Shown here: positions 34,490 to 44,435 of the stretch, piece after piece
Numbering within the stretch: the first letter of the stretch is position 1
Layout of the letters: every line of letters starts with the position of its first letter
Source of the DNA: Ignavibacteriaceae bacterium
GTDB lineage: Bacteria; Bacteroidota; Ignavibacteria; Ignavibacteriales; Ignavibacteriaceae
Length of the DNA: 55,678 nucleotides
Assembly (NCBI GenBank): GCA_013388515.1
Contig: JACAFC010000043.1
Coordinates: 1-55,678, forward strand
Direction: 5' to 3'
Position numbers and translations under genes: made by a program
The notes under the pieces: model-generated
What the model was told of the DNA's origin: nothing
Databases searched by the model: none
Seen by the model: only the letters and a program-made list of their open reading frames with translations

Positions 34490-36334
34490 TTATTTCAGAA
34501 GAACTAATTTTTTAACTTGCATAAAATTACCAGAAGAAAGTTGATAATAATAAACCCCGCTAGTTAAGTTAGTTCCATCCAGTAATGCTGAATAAAAACC
34601 TGCTGACTGATACTCGCTAACCAGCCGAATTACTTCTTCTCCCTTAACATCAAATATTTTCAATACCACAAAATCATCTTTTGGAATTGAATACTCAATC
34701 TTAGTTGATGGATTAAATGGATTAGGAAAGTTTTGTGAAAGTGAATATTTATTTGGAAGAGTTGAGACATATATTACATTTGAATATTTGTAAGTTCCAT
34801 TAAAATCTGTTTGCTTTAATCGGTAATAAAATTTGCCGGTAATTTGTTTATCAAAAAACGAATATGTTTGTTTTTCAGTTGTCGTTCCTTTGCCAATTAC
34901 AAAGCCAACAGGCAAAAATGTAATGTTATCTGAGCTTCTTTCAATTTCGAAACCTTTATTATTTAGCTCTGAAGAAGTTTCCCATATAAGCTGTATTCCA
35001 TCTTTCATTCCTTCTGCACTAAAAGAATTTAGCTCTACAGGAACAGGCGTATAATCAGCAACAAGCGTAGTTATGCTTGAGGCATCTAAATTTAGTGTGA
35101 AGCTGCCATTAGTTACTTGTATCTGACTTCCTTCTTCACAATTTTTTGTTTCGGAAGTAGTATAAGGCGTAAACTGTGTAACCGTTCCATTTTGTATTGA
35201 AAACGTTTGCTGTTTTGATGCTGTGCTGTTATTAACAACGACAACTACGACTTTAGAATCGCCTTTATAGGCAGTAATAGTAATATCTCTTTGAGGGAAA
35301 GCTGTTGCAATTAATCTAGAATACCCTGGACGTACAAATCGCGCAAACTGAGACATTACATAACCCTTTTTTGTGATCTCGCCTTTTGCAGAAAAGTTTT
35401 CATTAGGAAATGAGCTGCTTTTTTCACCATCGGCAATAGGGCCATAATATCTTACAATATACCACCAAATGTAACTGCTCATATTGGCTAACATTACATT
35501 CTGCATTTCAAGCCCGACAGCTAATGCATAAGACCAGATATTTGCAGAGTGTGCACTTTCAGTTAAATGCTCAGTCATCCATATTTCTTTTCCTTTTTGT
35601 TCTGCAAGTGGATAAGGAGCTAAGCCGCCACCATAAATATGCCCACCAATTATATCAACATTTGCACATGCAGCAGAATCATTAAGAATTGCATCGGAAA
35701 TTGGACGTAAAAATTGAAATGATTCGGGCGCAATAATTCGTGTTCCTATTGATGAAGCATTTTCAGAAATAAATTTTACCATTTGTGAAGGATTCCAATC
35801 ACATGATTCATAGGTAACCGTGATATCTGGTTCGTTTTGTACTGAAATGGCATATAAAGGAACTCCATTTGCAGCCATATAATCTGCAAAAGATTTTAAG
35901 TGCGCCGCATAATCCGCATATGAACTTTCTTTCAATTCTCCCCCCACAATATTATTGTTTGTTTTCATTGATGCAGGAGGTGTCCATGGCGATGCAATAA
36001 TTTTAACTCCCAAGTCGTAAGCTTTTTTAGCGGTTGGTACTTGAAGGCTAAAATCGTTTGAATTGTGAGGAACACGCAACCGAAGTACTGTAAAACCAAG
36101 CTGCCCGTTTCCAGTACCAAAAGCTTTAGTGATTTCATTATCCGTCATATCAGGACGCCAGCCAACAATATTTGCTGCACCAAACCCCTGGATCAATTGC
36201 TTTGTGCTATCTAAATATATATTTGCTGGATTTGATTGAGGGAAAATCTGAACTTGAAACCCGATAAAGAATAATAAAATAAACGCATTCATAGTTGATA
36301 GTTTTTTTACACCAGCATTTAATTTTGATTCCAT
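34490..36334 (-). CDS. GH30 (subfamily 8-like) glucuronoxylanase, T9SS-sorted
   Basis: 614 residues from ATG 36334, chosen because AAGGAAG lies just before it; an earlier in-frame TTG at 36361 has no such site. Counting from that TTG, the TIM barrel holds S-V-Q-N-E-P-D (E177 acid/base) and W-M-T-E-H-L (E264 nucleophile), with a side beta domain. W-W-Y-I-V-R-Y-Y-G keeps the Arg and Tyr that in GH30_8 enzymes contact the glucuronate carboxylate. Such enzymes cut xylan only next to a 4-O-methylglucuronate branch. A beta domain starting P-V-E-L-N-S-F and a T9SS sorting domain follow, so it acts at the cell surface. It is the second gene of the xylan operon, directly before GH10. Confidence 0.92.
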   Translation of the reverse strand: MESKLNAGVKKLSTMNAFILLFFIGFQVQIFPQSNPANIYLDSTKQLIQGFGAANIVGWRPDMTDNEITKAFGTGNGQLGFTVLRLRVPHNSNDFSLQVPTAKKAYDLGVKIIASPWTPPASMKTNNNIVGGELKESSYADYAAHLKSFADYMAANGVPLYAISVQNEPDITVTYESCDWNPSQMVKFISENASSIGTRIIAPESFQFLRPISDAILNDSAACANVDIIGGHIYGGGLAPYPLAEQKGKEIWMTEHLTESAHSANIWSYALAVGLEMQNVMLANMSSYIWWYIVRYYGPIADGEKSSSFPNENFSAKGEITKKGYVMSQFARFVRPGYSRLIATAFPQRDITITAYKGDSKVVVVVVNNSTASKQQTFSIQNGTVTQFTPYTTSETKNCEEGSQIQVTNGSFTLNLDASSITTLVADYTPVPVELNSFSAEGMKDGIQLIWETSSELNNKGFEIERSSDNITFLPVGFVIGKGTTTEKQTYSFFDKQITGKFYYRLKQTDFNGTYKYSNVIYVSTLPNKYSLSQNFPNPFNPSTKIEYSIPKDDFVVLKIFDVKGEEVIRLVSEYQSAGFYSALLDGTNLTSGVYYYQLSSGNFMQVKKLVLLK

Positions 36335-36338
36335 ACAA

Positions 36339-36345
36339 CTTCCTT
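36339..36345 (-). promoter_or_regulatory. Ribosome binding site deciding the GH30 start
   Basis: AAGGAAG on the minus strand lies 4 bases before the ATG at 36334. It supports a product nine residues shorter than the longest open frame, which begins with TTG. Confidence 0.65.
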
Positions 36346-36366
36346 TTTTCTTAATAACCAAAAAAA

Positions 36367-39270
36367 TTACTTAAGTAAAATTAATTTCTTAGCTGCGTCG
36401 AAGTTATTGCCTTCTATATCAGAAGCTTTCATTCTATAAAGATAAACTCCATTCGATAGATTACTTCCATTAAAAAATTCTTGATAATTACCTGGTGAAC
36501 GATTTCCTTCAAATAAATTCGCAATTTCCTGACCAAGTAAATTGTATACCTTTATGCTAACGGTACTTTCTTTAGATATTTGATAATTAATAATTGTAAC
36601 TGGATTAAAAGGATTGGGAAAATTTTGACTGAGCGAAAATTCTTTCGGAGTTAGTAATGATTCAATATTCTCAATTGATGTAACTACCGAATTTTGTTCG
36701 CCAGGTGTGCCATGACCAATTGATGATCTCCAGTTTTCTCCTTTGGAATTATCACTTTCTGGATCTAACAATTCTAATGTTGCACCTAATCCATCTGCTT
36801 CAATAGGCCATGGTAATTGATCATCGTAAGTTAAAGAATCAATAATTTGTTCTTCAGCGTTTACCAATTTCATATATTCACCTGAACCATTTAGTCCAAA
36901 ACCTGTTTCAGCAGCATAATTTTTAGTATTAGGAAATCGATTTGTAAAAGCAGCTTCATTTTCTACCAAAACTAAATATTCTCCTGGCTGAAGAATTGTT
37001 TGTGAAGGTATATAAAACTTATGAGCGGGATCGCTGTCTGAAAAATACCAATTGCTTATATCCACACTCTGGTAGCCGTTATTGTATAATTCAATCCAAT
37101 CGCCTGAATCAAAATCGGATGCAGAATTATAGTTTATCTCATTAATAACAATCTCGTTTCCTGCTAAGCTGTCAATTGAAAAAGTTGCAGTTATGTTTGT
37201 GGAACGTGTAACCATAAGCGTTAATGCTTTATCAGTTGATGTTACCGCACCACTCCATCCATCAAATTTATAACCCGAATCTGGGATTGCAATTAATTGA
37301 ACGGGATTATTTTGAAAATATATTCCATTAAATGGCAAATTATTAGAATTAAGCCTAAGTGTGTTAAGTTGGATTGAACCGCCAGTTGTTGCATTTATTG
37401 TAAGCGAACCATCAGCACCGCAATTAAAATAATTACGAACATGTGTTCGCAAATATGCTGGGCGCTGCTGTGCAAAGGTGATCATTTTTGCGGTGCTTTC
37501 CCCAGCTATTCCCCATCGTGTTCGGTGTTTTTGAATTTCACTTGAGATATTATTCGCTAAAGTATTAATAACTTCAACAACGCGCGAACTCTTAAAATTC
37601 GTGTTGAGTAAATCAGCTATTTGATTGATAAACCGATTTCGAATTATTGGGTTTTCCACCATCTTCCTTTGCAGTAAAGTAGCCCAGGGTGGATTTGAAT
37701 AGCGGGTTTCAATTGGCGAAAACATAAATGCAATATGATCTTCTGAAGCATTGTGTGCATAAAGGCCAAATCCAAAGTCTAAACCAAAAAGAATCCAACG
37801 CCATTTGCCAGTTTCACTTCTTTCCCGCCAGAACTTAATATTTGTTCCAGGCCAATCCATATTATCATAATATGCTTGCGCTGCAAAATAAAGAATCCAT
37901 TCATCCAGATCGATTACTGAGTCGAGAAATGCATAGGCAGCGTTTGTCGTCATATCGTTATTGCTGATATAATCTATAAGTTTTTTATAGCTAAGTGAAT
38001 CGCCGTGAATAACCTCCATATTATTTTCTAACAGATCGATATTATCAGGATCCACTCCATGTCTGTACGCTAGGTAGTGCTCATTTATTTTTTCTCGAAT
38101 GTTATAAATCCCCCAATATTCACCATTAATAAACGAAGCAGCAGGACGATATTCTTGATAATCAATGTCTAAATCTTTAACGAGCGTTTGCATTACTGCA
38201 TCTCGGATATGAGTATATTGGAAATCATTTCCCGAATTCCTAAGTACAAATGCTTTAAATGTATTTAAACGGAAACCAGGGAAAAGCGGATAATCAATAT
38301 TTGAAACACCGTATTTGTCTTTAAATTTTACAGTAATTGATTTTTGCGGCCAGGTTGCACTTTGACCACCATAAATCTCTATTCCACAATTTTCTGAGAA
38401 TCCTAAGCTTTTATCATTCTCAAAAAGTTGAACATGCGCTGGTCGTTCCCAATCCATTGTGTAATTTGAGTATATACCAGAATCAGGATCAAAAAGGTTA
38501 AAAGGATCAGAGATTAAAGAAATAACAGGAAGCTCTGTTTGTTCGTTTATAAAATATGAATGATGAATAATTGGAGAAGCCAAATGATTTTCTTTTTTGC
38601 TAAAAGCTTTTAGTATAGTCGTTTGAGTAATAACTATTGGATTTGTGTACTTAGTTGAATTCGTATCCGGGTCACTGCCGTTAAGAGAGTAAAATATTTC
38701 ACTGTCACCTGCTAAAAGCTGAACCGAGATTGGAGAATCATAAAATCCGCTAGGTATCGAAACTGTAACAGAATCCGAATATGGTTGATTTGGTAAACCT
38801 GTATTTGGAAGGCCAGGAGAGGGAACTTGCATTGTCCAGGCAAATGAAGCATCGCTTGTTCTTGCATATGAAACATCAGTTTGCATCGCCGGAAAATTTA
38901 CGCGATCTACAATAATACCATTTGAATCACTAATTACTACGCTCTCACCTGAAGCACTCAATTTAAAGTTAGCATGCCAGTAAACCGCTTTTTTGTTTTT
39001 ATCGGACGCAAAAACAATTAAATGTTGGCCAGGCAGAATCACATCGCTGCCAAATCTCCATTTTTTGATGTTAAGCGAATCATCACTCAAATAATATCCA
39101 GTAATGTCTATTTGATTTGAAGTGTTGTTAAATAATTCAATCCAGTCCGATGCTTCATTATCTTCATCATAAATTGTTTTGTTATTAGAAGCCATGATTT
39201 CATTTATCACAATATTTTGCGCAATAATTATTTGTGATATGGTTAATACTAAAAAGAACAGCTTATTCAT
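36367..39270 (-). CDS. CotH-kinase-like secreted protein with lamin-tail domains and T9SS sorting domain
   Basis: 967 residues: signal peptide; lamin-tail domain ~20-130 (I-N-E-I-M-A-S-N...W-I-E-L-F-N); chitobiase-like C-terminal module ~165-240; CotH kinase-like domain ~245-600 (N-G-E-Y-W-G-I-Y-N-I-R-E-K and W-I-L-F-G-L-D-F-G-F-G); a short Gly-Trp repeat domain ~630-700 (Y-K-F-D-G-W-S-G); second lamin-tail domain ~705-820; T9SS sorting domain ~880-967. CotH in Bacillus phosphorylates spore-coat proteins; related domains occur in secreted proteins of plant-fibre degraders. Here it opens the xylan operon, 32 bp before GH30, so a role in surface attachment or modification is likely. GGAG precedes the ATG. 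Confidence 0.88.
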   Translation of the reverse strand: MNKLFFLVLTISQIIIAQNIVINEIMASNNKTIYDEDNEASDWIELFNNTSNQIDITGYYLSDDSLNIKKWRFGSDVILPGQHLIVFASDKNKKAVYWHANFKLSASGESVVISDSNGIIVDRVNFPAMQTDVSYARTSDASFAWTMQVPSPGLPNTGLPNQPYSDSVTVSIPSGFYDSPISVQLLAGDSEIFYSLNGSDPDTNSTKYTNPIVITQTTILKAFSKKENHLASPIIHHSYFINEQTELPVISLISDPFNLFDPDSGIYSNYTMDWERPAHVQLFENDKSLGFSENCGIEIYGGQSATWPQKSITVKFKDKYGVSNIDYPLFPGFRLNTFKAFVLRNSGNDFQYTHIRDAVMQTLVKDLDIDYQEYRPAASFINGEYWGIYNIREKINEHYLAYRHGVDPDNIDLLENNMEVIHGDSLSYKKLIDYISNNDMTTNAAYAFLDSVIDLDEWILYFAAQAYYDNMDWPGTNIKFWRERSETGKWRWILFGLDFGFGLYAHNASEDHIAFMFSPIETRYSNPPWATLLQRKMVENPIIRNRFINQIADLLNTNFKSSRVVEVINTLANNISSEIQKHRTRWGIAGESTAKMITFAQQRPAYLRTHVRNYFNCGADGSLTINATTGGSIQLNTLRLNSNNLPFNGIYFQNNPVQLIAIPDSGYKFDGWSGAVTSTDKALTLMVTRSTNITATFSIDSLAGNEIVINEINYNSASDFDSGDWIELYNNGYQSVDISNWYFSDSDPAHKFYIPSQTILQPGEYLVLVENEAAFTNRFPNTKNYAAETGFGLNGSGEYMKLVNAEEQIIDSLTYDDQLPWPIEADGLGATLELLDPESDNSKGENWRSSIGHGTPGEQNSVVTSIENIESLLTPKEFSLSQNFPNPFNPVTIINYQISKESTVSIKVYNLLGQEIANLFEGNRSPGNYQEFFNGSNLSNGVYLYRMKASDIEGNNFDAAKKLILLK

Positions 39271-39571
39271 TCTTACTCCATCGATTTATATTTTTTGTAC
39301 CCGTCATGAGATGATCACGCAAACTTATTATTAGTTAGTTCTAAACCAATAAAACTTCAAATCGCCGCAACTTTGTTAGTTGGATAAGTAAATAACCAAC
39401 ATTTATTACTAAAAGACCGGATTTTATTGAATTGCATTTTCAAACTTTAATAAGTATTACCTCATTTTTGGTTACGGTATTTATATTTAGTTACATTCTT
39501 TGAACAGAAATAAAACAGTACAAATTTTAAATAATTTAACTTTTCAGTAAGAGTAAAGATTTTTCTAACAT
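39271..39571. other. 301-bp gap between the CotH-like gene and the GH3 gene
   Basis: AT-rich and without any convincing coding frame. It should hold the promoter of the xylan operon that starts with the CotH-like gene (minus strand). I see no strong hairpin and no clear promoter boxes. Confidence 0.4.
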
Positions 39572-42355
39572 TTATTCAATTGTTAAAATTTTACTTAATC
39601 GGATATCTTTCGATGAACTGCCAATTTGAATTTCCCATTTACCCGATTGTATTTTTAAGTCGTTAGTCTTGGTATCATAAAAAGTAAATTCAGAAGCTGG
39701 AATTTTAAACGATACAGTTCTGCTTTCTCCAGGAGCGAGCGTGACTCTGCGAAACCTTTTTAGTTGATTAATCGGTACTTTAAATGGGGCATCTTTACTA
39801 TGAACATAAACCTGAGCCACTTCATCGCCTTTGAGTTTACCCTTGTTTTGAATCGTAAATTCCAAATCAACTCCACCATCATTATTAATTTTGCTGGAAC
39901 TAAGTTTTAAGTCACTGTATTCAAATTGGCTATATGAAAGACCGTGACCAAATGGATACAATACAGGTTTATCAAAATACATGTAAGTTCGTGGGAAATT
40001 AATAAGATCATAGTTTGACATTGGTGGTAGCTGCTGAGTTGATGAATAAAATGTTTGAGGAAGTTTACCACCAGGGTTATAATCACCAAATAGAACATCG
40101 GCAATGGCACGTCCAGCGAATTCACCTCCATACCATGCTTCTAAAATTGCAGTGGCTTTTGTTTCAGTTCCAGCAAGAGCAACAGGACCACCATTTACAA
40201 GTACTACAACAATATTTGGGTTAACTGATGCAATTTCATTAATCAAGTCTCTTTGAACTTGAGGCAGTTCTATTTCGGTTCGATCCAATTCCTCTTGTGA
40301 AATTGCTGGAGAAATTCCGAGAATCAAAATTACAGCATCGTTTTTTGCAGCAATTTCTTTAGCATCAGTAAAATCATTTTGACCTAAATCCCAAGTTAAC
40401 CTTGCAATTGAACTTAATGAATTATCAAAATATTCCATCACAATCTCATATTCCACACCTGGGAGTAACTTGACTTCAGTAATTATGGATTTTTCCCCGT
40501 GTTCAGACCAGTCATCAATTAAAAGTTTTCCATTTAAAAATAGACGCGAACCATCATCACAGCTTGTACCAATACGATATACTGTATCTGGCGGAATTAT
40601 TTTACCAGTCCATCGCACAGAAAATTGATTTTCTTGAATACTAGGAGCCGGTGAGCCTAAACCAAAATTAAAATTTATACTTTCATCTATTCTAGTTACA
40701 ATTGGTTTCCCTGATAAATTCATATTGTTGAAGTACTCACCCTTCAAACCGGTTTTGGCAGATTCGTTAAGTTTAGAAAAGTATTGTTTATCTATTGGCC
40801 GCAATAAACCATTGGCAATACTGCACCCCATTGTGTATTCTACATTTATTCCAAGCAATTCAGCTTTTGCTTTAATGGCTTCAAGAGGTCCAATTAATAC
40901 ATTTGGAAATCCGCTGTAAATTCCTAATTGTGCATCAACAGCATTTGGGCCGATGACTGCAATTGATTTAATTTTCTTATTGTCTAACGGTAAAATCCCA
41001 TTGTTTTTAAGAAGCACAATTGATTTTTGTGCAACCTCAAGAGCAAGATCGCGATTTTCTCTAGAATCAATTTTATCTTCATTAATTTTGCTGTAAGGTA
41101 CCGCTTCAGATGGATCAAACTCGCCCAATCTGAATCTTGCCGAAAGAATTCTTTCCAAAGCAATATCAATATCTTTTTCCTCTAATAATTTTTTCCCGAG
41201 TGCTTCATGTAAATATTGGCGGTACTCAGATCCACAATCGAGGTCGCAGCCTGCAAGAATGCTTCTTGCAGCCGCTTCCGCACCGGTTTCGAAGAAATGA
41301 TGTCCTTGCACCATATCATTTACTGCTCCGCAATCGGAGACAACATATCCTTCAAACCCCCATTTCCTTCTTAACAAGTCTGTCATTAAAAAAGTATTTG
41401 CATTACAAGGAACATGATTTAGTTCGTTATAAGCTCCCATTATTGAATATGCCTTGCCTTCAACTATAGCTTTGTGGAATGCAGGCAGGTAATATTCATG
41501 CAAGCAGCGCATATCTACATCTGAAGAACCAGTATGACGACGTTCTTCTTCATTATTTGCAACAAAATGTTTAGGGGTTGCCACGGTTTTCAAATAGTAC
41601 GGATCATCACCTTGCATTCCTTTAATAAATGCAACACCCATTTTTGATAGAAGATAAGGATCCTCACCATATGATTCTTCATTGCGGCCCCACCTTGGAT
41701 CACGAGCTATGTTGATAGTTGGGCTCCAATATGTTAATCCCTTACCTTTACTAATATTATAGGCGCGCGCTTCATCAGAAATTGCTGAACCAACTCTCAT
41801 GATAAGTTCAGGTTCCCATGTAGCACCCATGGCTATAGCTTGTGGAAAGGAAGTTGCACCGTTTGCAAGAACACCGTGTAAAGCTTCACTCCAATAATTA
41901 TATGAAGGGATTCCTAATCGTGGTATTGAATCTGTTTGATTTGTTAGTTGATTTATCTTTTCATCTAAAGTCATCAAGCTTATCAAATCTGCAAGTCTTT
42001 CTTTATAAGAATATCGTTTATAGACATTTATTAAAATTGAGTCTCTGACGAATTCATTTTCTTTTTTCTTGTGTGAAAGTATTAGCAAATAATAACCTGG
42101 TCGAGGAAATGCTACTTCAGTTGCCAGACTCTTAGCATTCTTAAACACAACTTCAGAATTTTGGGGACAGAGCCATTCTATGGGTAATCCTTGTGGAGAA
42201 ATAGTACCCTTAAGTGTTAGAGAATGAGCTTCATCCCAATTAATAATTTGATTTTTCCCAGCGTTAATAAAAATATTTTGAGAGAGAAGAGATGGGGTAT
42301 TTAGAAACAATAAAACAATAAATGCAAATTTTATTTTTTTACTTTGATTAAGCAC
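39572..42355 (-). CDS. GH3 beta-xylosidase/beta-glucosidase with N-terminal Ig-like and inserted PA14 domain
   Basis: 927 residues: signal peptide; a PKD/Ig-like domain ~27-110 not usual in the family; GH3 N-terminal barrel ~125-420 with Y-N-Y-W-S-E-A-L-H-G-V and V-V-S-D-C-G-A-V (Asp341 nucleophile); GH3 C-terminal domain split by a PA14 domain ~530-660 (G-L-K-G-E-Y-F-N...S-C-D-D-G-S-R-L-F-L-N-G); fibronectin III-like tail to 927. The W-S-E-A-L-H-G motif is common in GH3 beta-xylosidases. Probable role is release of xylose from xylooligosaccharides in the periplasm. No T9SS signal is present. Confidence 0.92.
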   Translation of the reverse strand: MLNQSKKIKFAFIVLLFLNTPSLLSQNIFINAGKNQIINWDEAHSLTLKGTISPQGLPIEWLCPQNSEVVFKNAKSLATEVAFPRPGYYLLILSHKKKENEFVRDSILINVYKRYSYKERLADLISLMTLDEKINQLTNQTDSIPRLGIPSYNYWSEALHGVLANGATSFPQAIAMGATWEPELIMRVGSAISDEARAYNISKGKGLTYWSPTINIARDPRWGRNEESYGEDPYLLSKMGVAFIKGMQGDDPYYLKTVATPKHFVANNEEERRHTGSSDVDMRCLHEYYLPAFHKAIVEGKAYSIMGAYNELNHVPCNANTFLMTDLLRRKWGFEGYVVSDCGAVNDMVQGHHFFETGAEAAARSILAGCDLDCGSEYRQYLHEALGKKLLEEKDIDIALERILSARFRLGEFDPSEAVPYSKINEDKIDSRENRDLALEVAQKSIVLLKNNGILPLDNKKIKSIAVIGPNAVDAQLGIYSGFPNVLIGPLEAIKAKAELLGINVEYTMGCSIANGLLRPIDKQYFSKLNESAKTGLKGEYFNNMNLSGKPIVTRIDESINFNFGLGSPAPSIQENQFSVRWTGKIIPPDTVYRIGTSCDDGSRLFLNGKLLIDDWSEHGEKSIITEVKLLPGVEYEIVMEYFDNSLSSIARLTWDLGQNDFTDAKEIAAKNDAVILILGISPAISQEELDRTEIELPQVQRDLINEIASVNPNIVVVLVNGGPVALAGTETKATAILEAWYGGEFAGRAIADVLFGDYNPGGKLPQTFYSSTQQLPPMSNYDLINFPRTYMYFDKPVLYPFGHGLSYSQFEYSDLKLSSSKINNDGGVDLEFTIQNKGKLKGDEVAQVYVHSKDAPFKVPINQLKRFRRVTLAPGESRTVSFKIPASEFTFYDTKTNDLKIQSGKWEIQIGSSSKDIRLSKILTIE

Positions 42356-42560
42356 TTTGACGCTCCAATTTATTAGTAATAAGATTAATTTGATTGTTTG
42401 TTAAATTATTGATTTCAGAGAATATATTTTTCATCCTTCATAGTTTCAAATATTTAAGATATTGTTTTATTTCTCTGCTTTTAGCCATAAGCAGTATTAA
42501 TTCAGCTGGAATAAACATTGATAATTATTATTGTTTCTATTTGTAAAAAAATAATTTAAA

Positions 42561-44207
42561 TCAATCATAATCATATAATTCAAATCTTTGGATAGAAATA
42601 TCATTTATAAAAGTCCGAATGTGCCTGCCCTGATGTGTTTGGTCGCCATTCATATGCCTAATTACTTTCCACTTACCATTCTCAAACCTTCCCTCTTCGG
42701 TTTTTAGAATTCCAACATTCAGATTTGGATTTTTGATATTCTTAAAAGTAGCTACTACTCCAAATCCAGCAAGAAAAAATTCCCTTTCGTTTGTTTGGAT
42801 AACAATTGCACCAGCAGATTCCCACTCATCATTTTTTGAATTAGCTTCATAACCTAAAGTGTAACTGTGCTTTAATGTGAATTCATAATTCCCTAACTGG
42901 AAAACACATTCTTGATTTTCTTTATCAAATAGTACTCCCTCAATTTTATTCTGCCCATGATATTGAATAATAAAAGGGGCTATTTGGTTCATCAGATTAT
43001 AAACATAACCAAGTTTTTCTTTCTCAGCATTTTCTGTTGATTCTATTGAAAAAGGAGAAAAGCCTATTGCTTCATAATGCCCAAATACAAAAAGAGCCTT
43101 AGCAGCTACGGTTTTGTCAAATGCATGTTCCGGGATAAATAATGGATTTCCCTGACGGGTATATAAGTCACTCCAATGCTTAATATTTGGAAAGTAGAAG
43201 TCTGGAGATAAAAAATCGATATTAGGAGCTCCGGCTTTCCAAATATCCATTAAATGGGGTAATGGTCCTGCGCTTGGATAACCCGAACCTGGCAATCTTC
43301 CGGGACGATTCAATGCTGCATTTACATACATTGGCAGAGGATAAATATTTTTGCCAGCCTCTGCAATTGAATTTGTAAACTTAGCAAAATACCAGGCCAT
43401 GAAAATTTCATCTGTATGAGTACCTTTGCCAAAAATTTCTTCCCAAGTGCCAGTTTGTTTAAAGCCATTTTTTGCCCATACTTCAGCAAATTCGGGTACA
43501 AGATTATCTTTATTTTTTTTCAAATACTGAATTAACTCGGCTGGTACATTTTGTTTAAATTTTTCAGTTGCCAATTGATGATAATCTCTTGCTGTTGGCA
43601 GCATTCCAATTTCATTTTCTGGCTGAATCATTATAACTGTGCGATCTTTTTCATCAATTTCTTTGATGTGCTTCATTAAAGCTTGGAAAGCTTTTAGATC
43701 TGCCTGCAAGTTCGCTTCGCTAAATGGAGTTAATATTTCATAACTTTTTCCATTATCATCCTTCACTCTTGGAAATCTTTTTTGATCGAGCTTTACCCAT
43801 GATGGTACATGACTTGACATGCTGTTTTTCCATGATCCAAACCATAAATAAATCAACTTAAAATCATGTTTACGAGCTTCAACGATTAGCTGATCATAAA
43901 GTACAAAATCGAAATTCCCTTCTGTTGGCTCAATTAGTTCCCAATAAATTGGAACTAAAATAGTGTTAAGATTCATTGCCCTTAACTTTTGCCAAATAGG
44001 TGCCATGTATTCTAAACTTGTGTAAGATGAATTTCCCAATTCACCGCCAAGAATTATAAATGGCTGATTATTTACTACTAAGTGAAAAGCATTTCCTTGT
44101 TTAATTAAATGCGGTATTGAGGAATCATTAGCAACAACTTTAAATGATACCAGGAGTACGCTGCTAATTAAAATGACTGCAAGTAGATTTAACTTTGTTA
44201 TCATCAC
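42561..44207 (-). CDS. DUF5597/GH35-like beta-glycosidase (clan GH-A)
   Basis: 548 residues with a signal peptide ending near V-V-A. The barrel has L-G-G-E-L-G-N-S-S, L-V-P-I-Y-W-E-L-I-E-P-T-E-G and I-Q-P-E-N-E-I-G (E199 likely acid/base); the nucleophile is probably E360 in F-I-P-E-H-A-F. The C-terminal ~130 residues form the beta domain found in DUF5597 proteins, often annotated as GH35 beta-galactosidase. It stands alone between a terminator (44282-44338) and the GH3 gene, with gaps of 228 and 205 bp, and probably has its own promoter. Likely activity is beta-galactosidase or beta-xylosidase-like; the substrate is not clear. Confidence 0.85.
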   Translation of the reverse strand: MMITKLNLLAVILISSVLLVSFKVVANDSSIPHLIKQGNAFHLVVNNQPFIILGGELGNSSYTSLEYMAPIWQKLRAMNLNTILVPIYWELIEPTEGNFDFVLYDQLIVEARKHDFKLIYLWFGSWKNSMSSHVPSWVKLDQKRFPRVKDDNGKSYEILTPFSEANLQADLKAFQALMKHIKEIDEKDRTVIMIQPENEIGMLPTARDYHQLATEKFKQNVPAELIQYLKKNKDNLVPEFAEVWAKNGFKQTGTWEEIFGKGTHTDEIFMAWYFAKFTNSIAEAGKNIYPLPMYVNAALNRPGRLPGSGYPSAGPLPHLMDIWKAGAPNIDFLSPDFYFPNIKHWSDLYTRQGNPLFIPEHAFDKTVAAKALFVFGHYEAIGFSPFSIESTENAEKEKLGYVYNLMNQIAPFIIQYHGQNKIEGVLFDKENQECVFQLGNYEFTLKHSYTLGYEANSKNDEWESAGAIVIQTNEREFFLAGFGVVATFKNIKNPNLNVGILKTEEGRFENGKWKVIRHMNGDQTHQGRHIRTFINDISIQRFELYDYD

Positions 44208-44281
44208 TGACCTAAATTTATTTTCTTAAAGATATACTTGATGCTCATTTATTGTTGTGGGTGAATAATTATCATTTTTCA

Positions 44282-44338
44282 TTATAAAAAAGACGACCGT
44301 TACCCTACAATTTTGAATCACTTTTAGGCAACGGTCAT
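44282..44338 (-). terminator. Intrinsic terminator of the TonB-receptor operon
   Basis: On the minus strand GATGACCGTTGCC pairs with GGTAACGGTCGTC (13 positions, two non-Watson-Crick pairs, ~20-nt loop), followed directly by TTTTTTAT. It lies ~98 bp after the stop of the 44436-46568 gene. Confidence 0.8.
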
Positions 44339-44383
44339 CCACTATGCTGAACCTTAACAGGTTTGAGAAATTCACTTCAATCT

Positions 44384-44408
44384 CTTGCCTGCCATTTCGG
44401 CAGGCAAG
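44384..44408. repeat. Perfect 10-bp hairpin
   Basis: CTTGCCTGCC (44384-44393), loop ATTTC, GGCAGGCAAG (44399-44408). GC-rich compared with its surroundings and not followed by a T-run on either strand. It lies between the operon's last stop codon and the T-tailed terminator; it may be a short dispersed palindrome or an mRNA end-protecting hairpin. Confidence 0.6.
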
Positions 44409-44435
44409 CTAATTTATGAAAACTTAAGCTGCTTT

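Noticed and set aside
44384-44408. Intrinsic terminator
   Set aside because: Perfect stem but no T-run on either strand; the T-tailed hairpin at 44282-44338 fits better.
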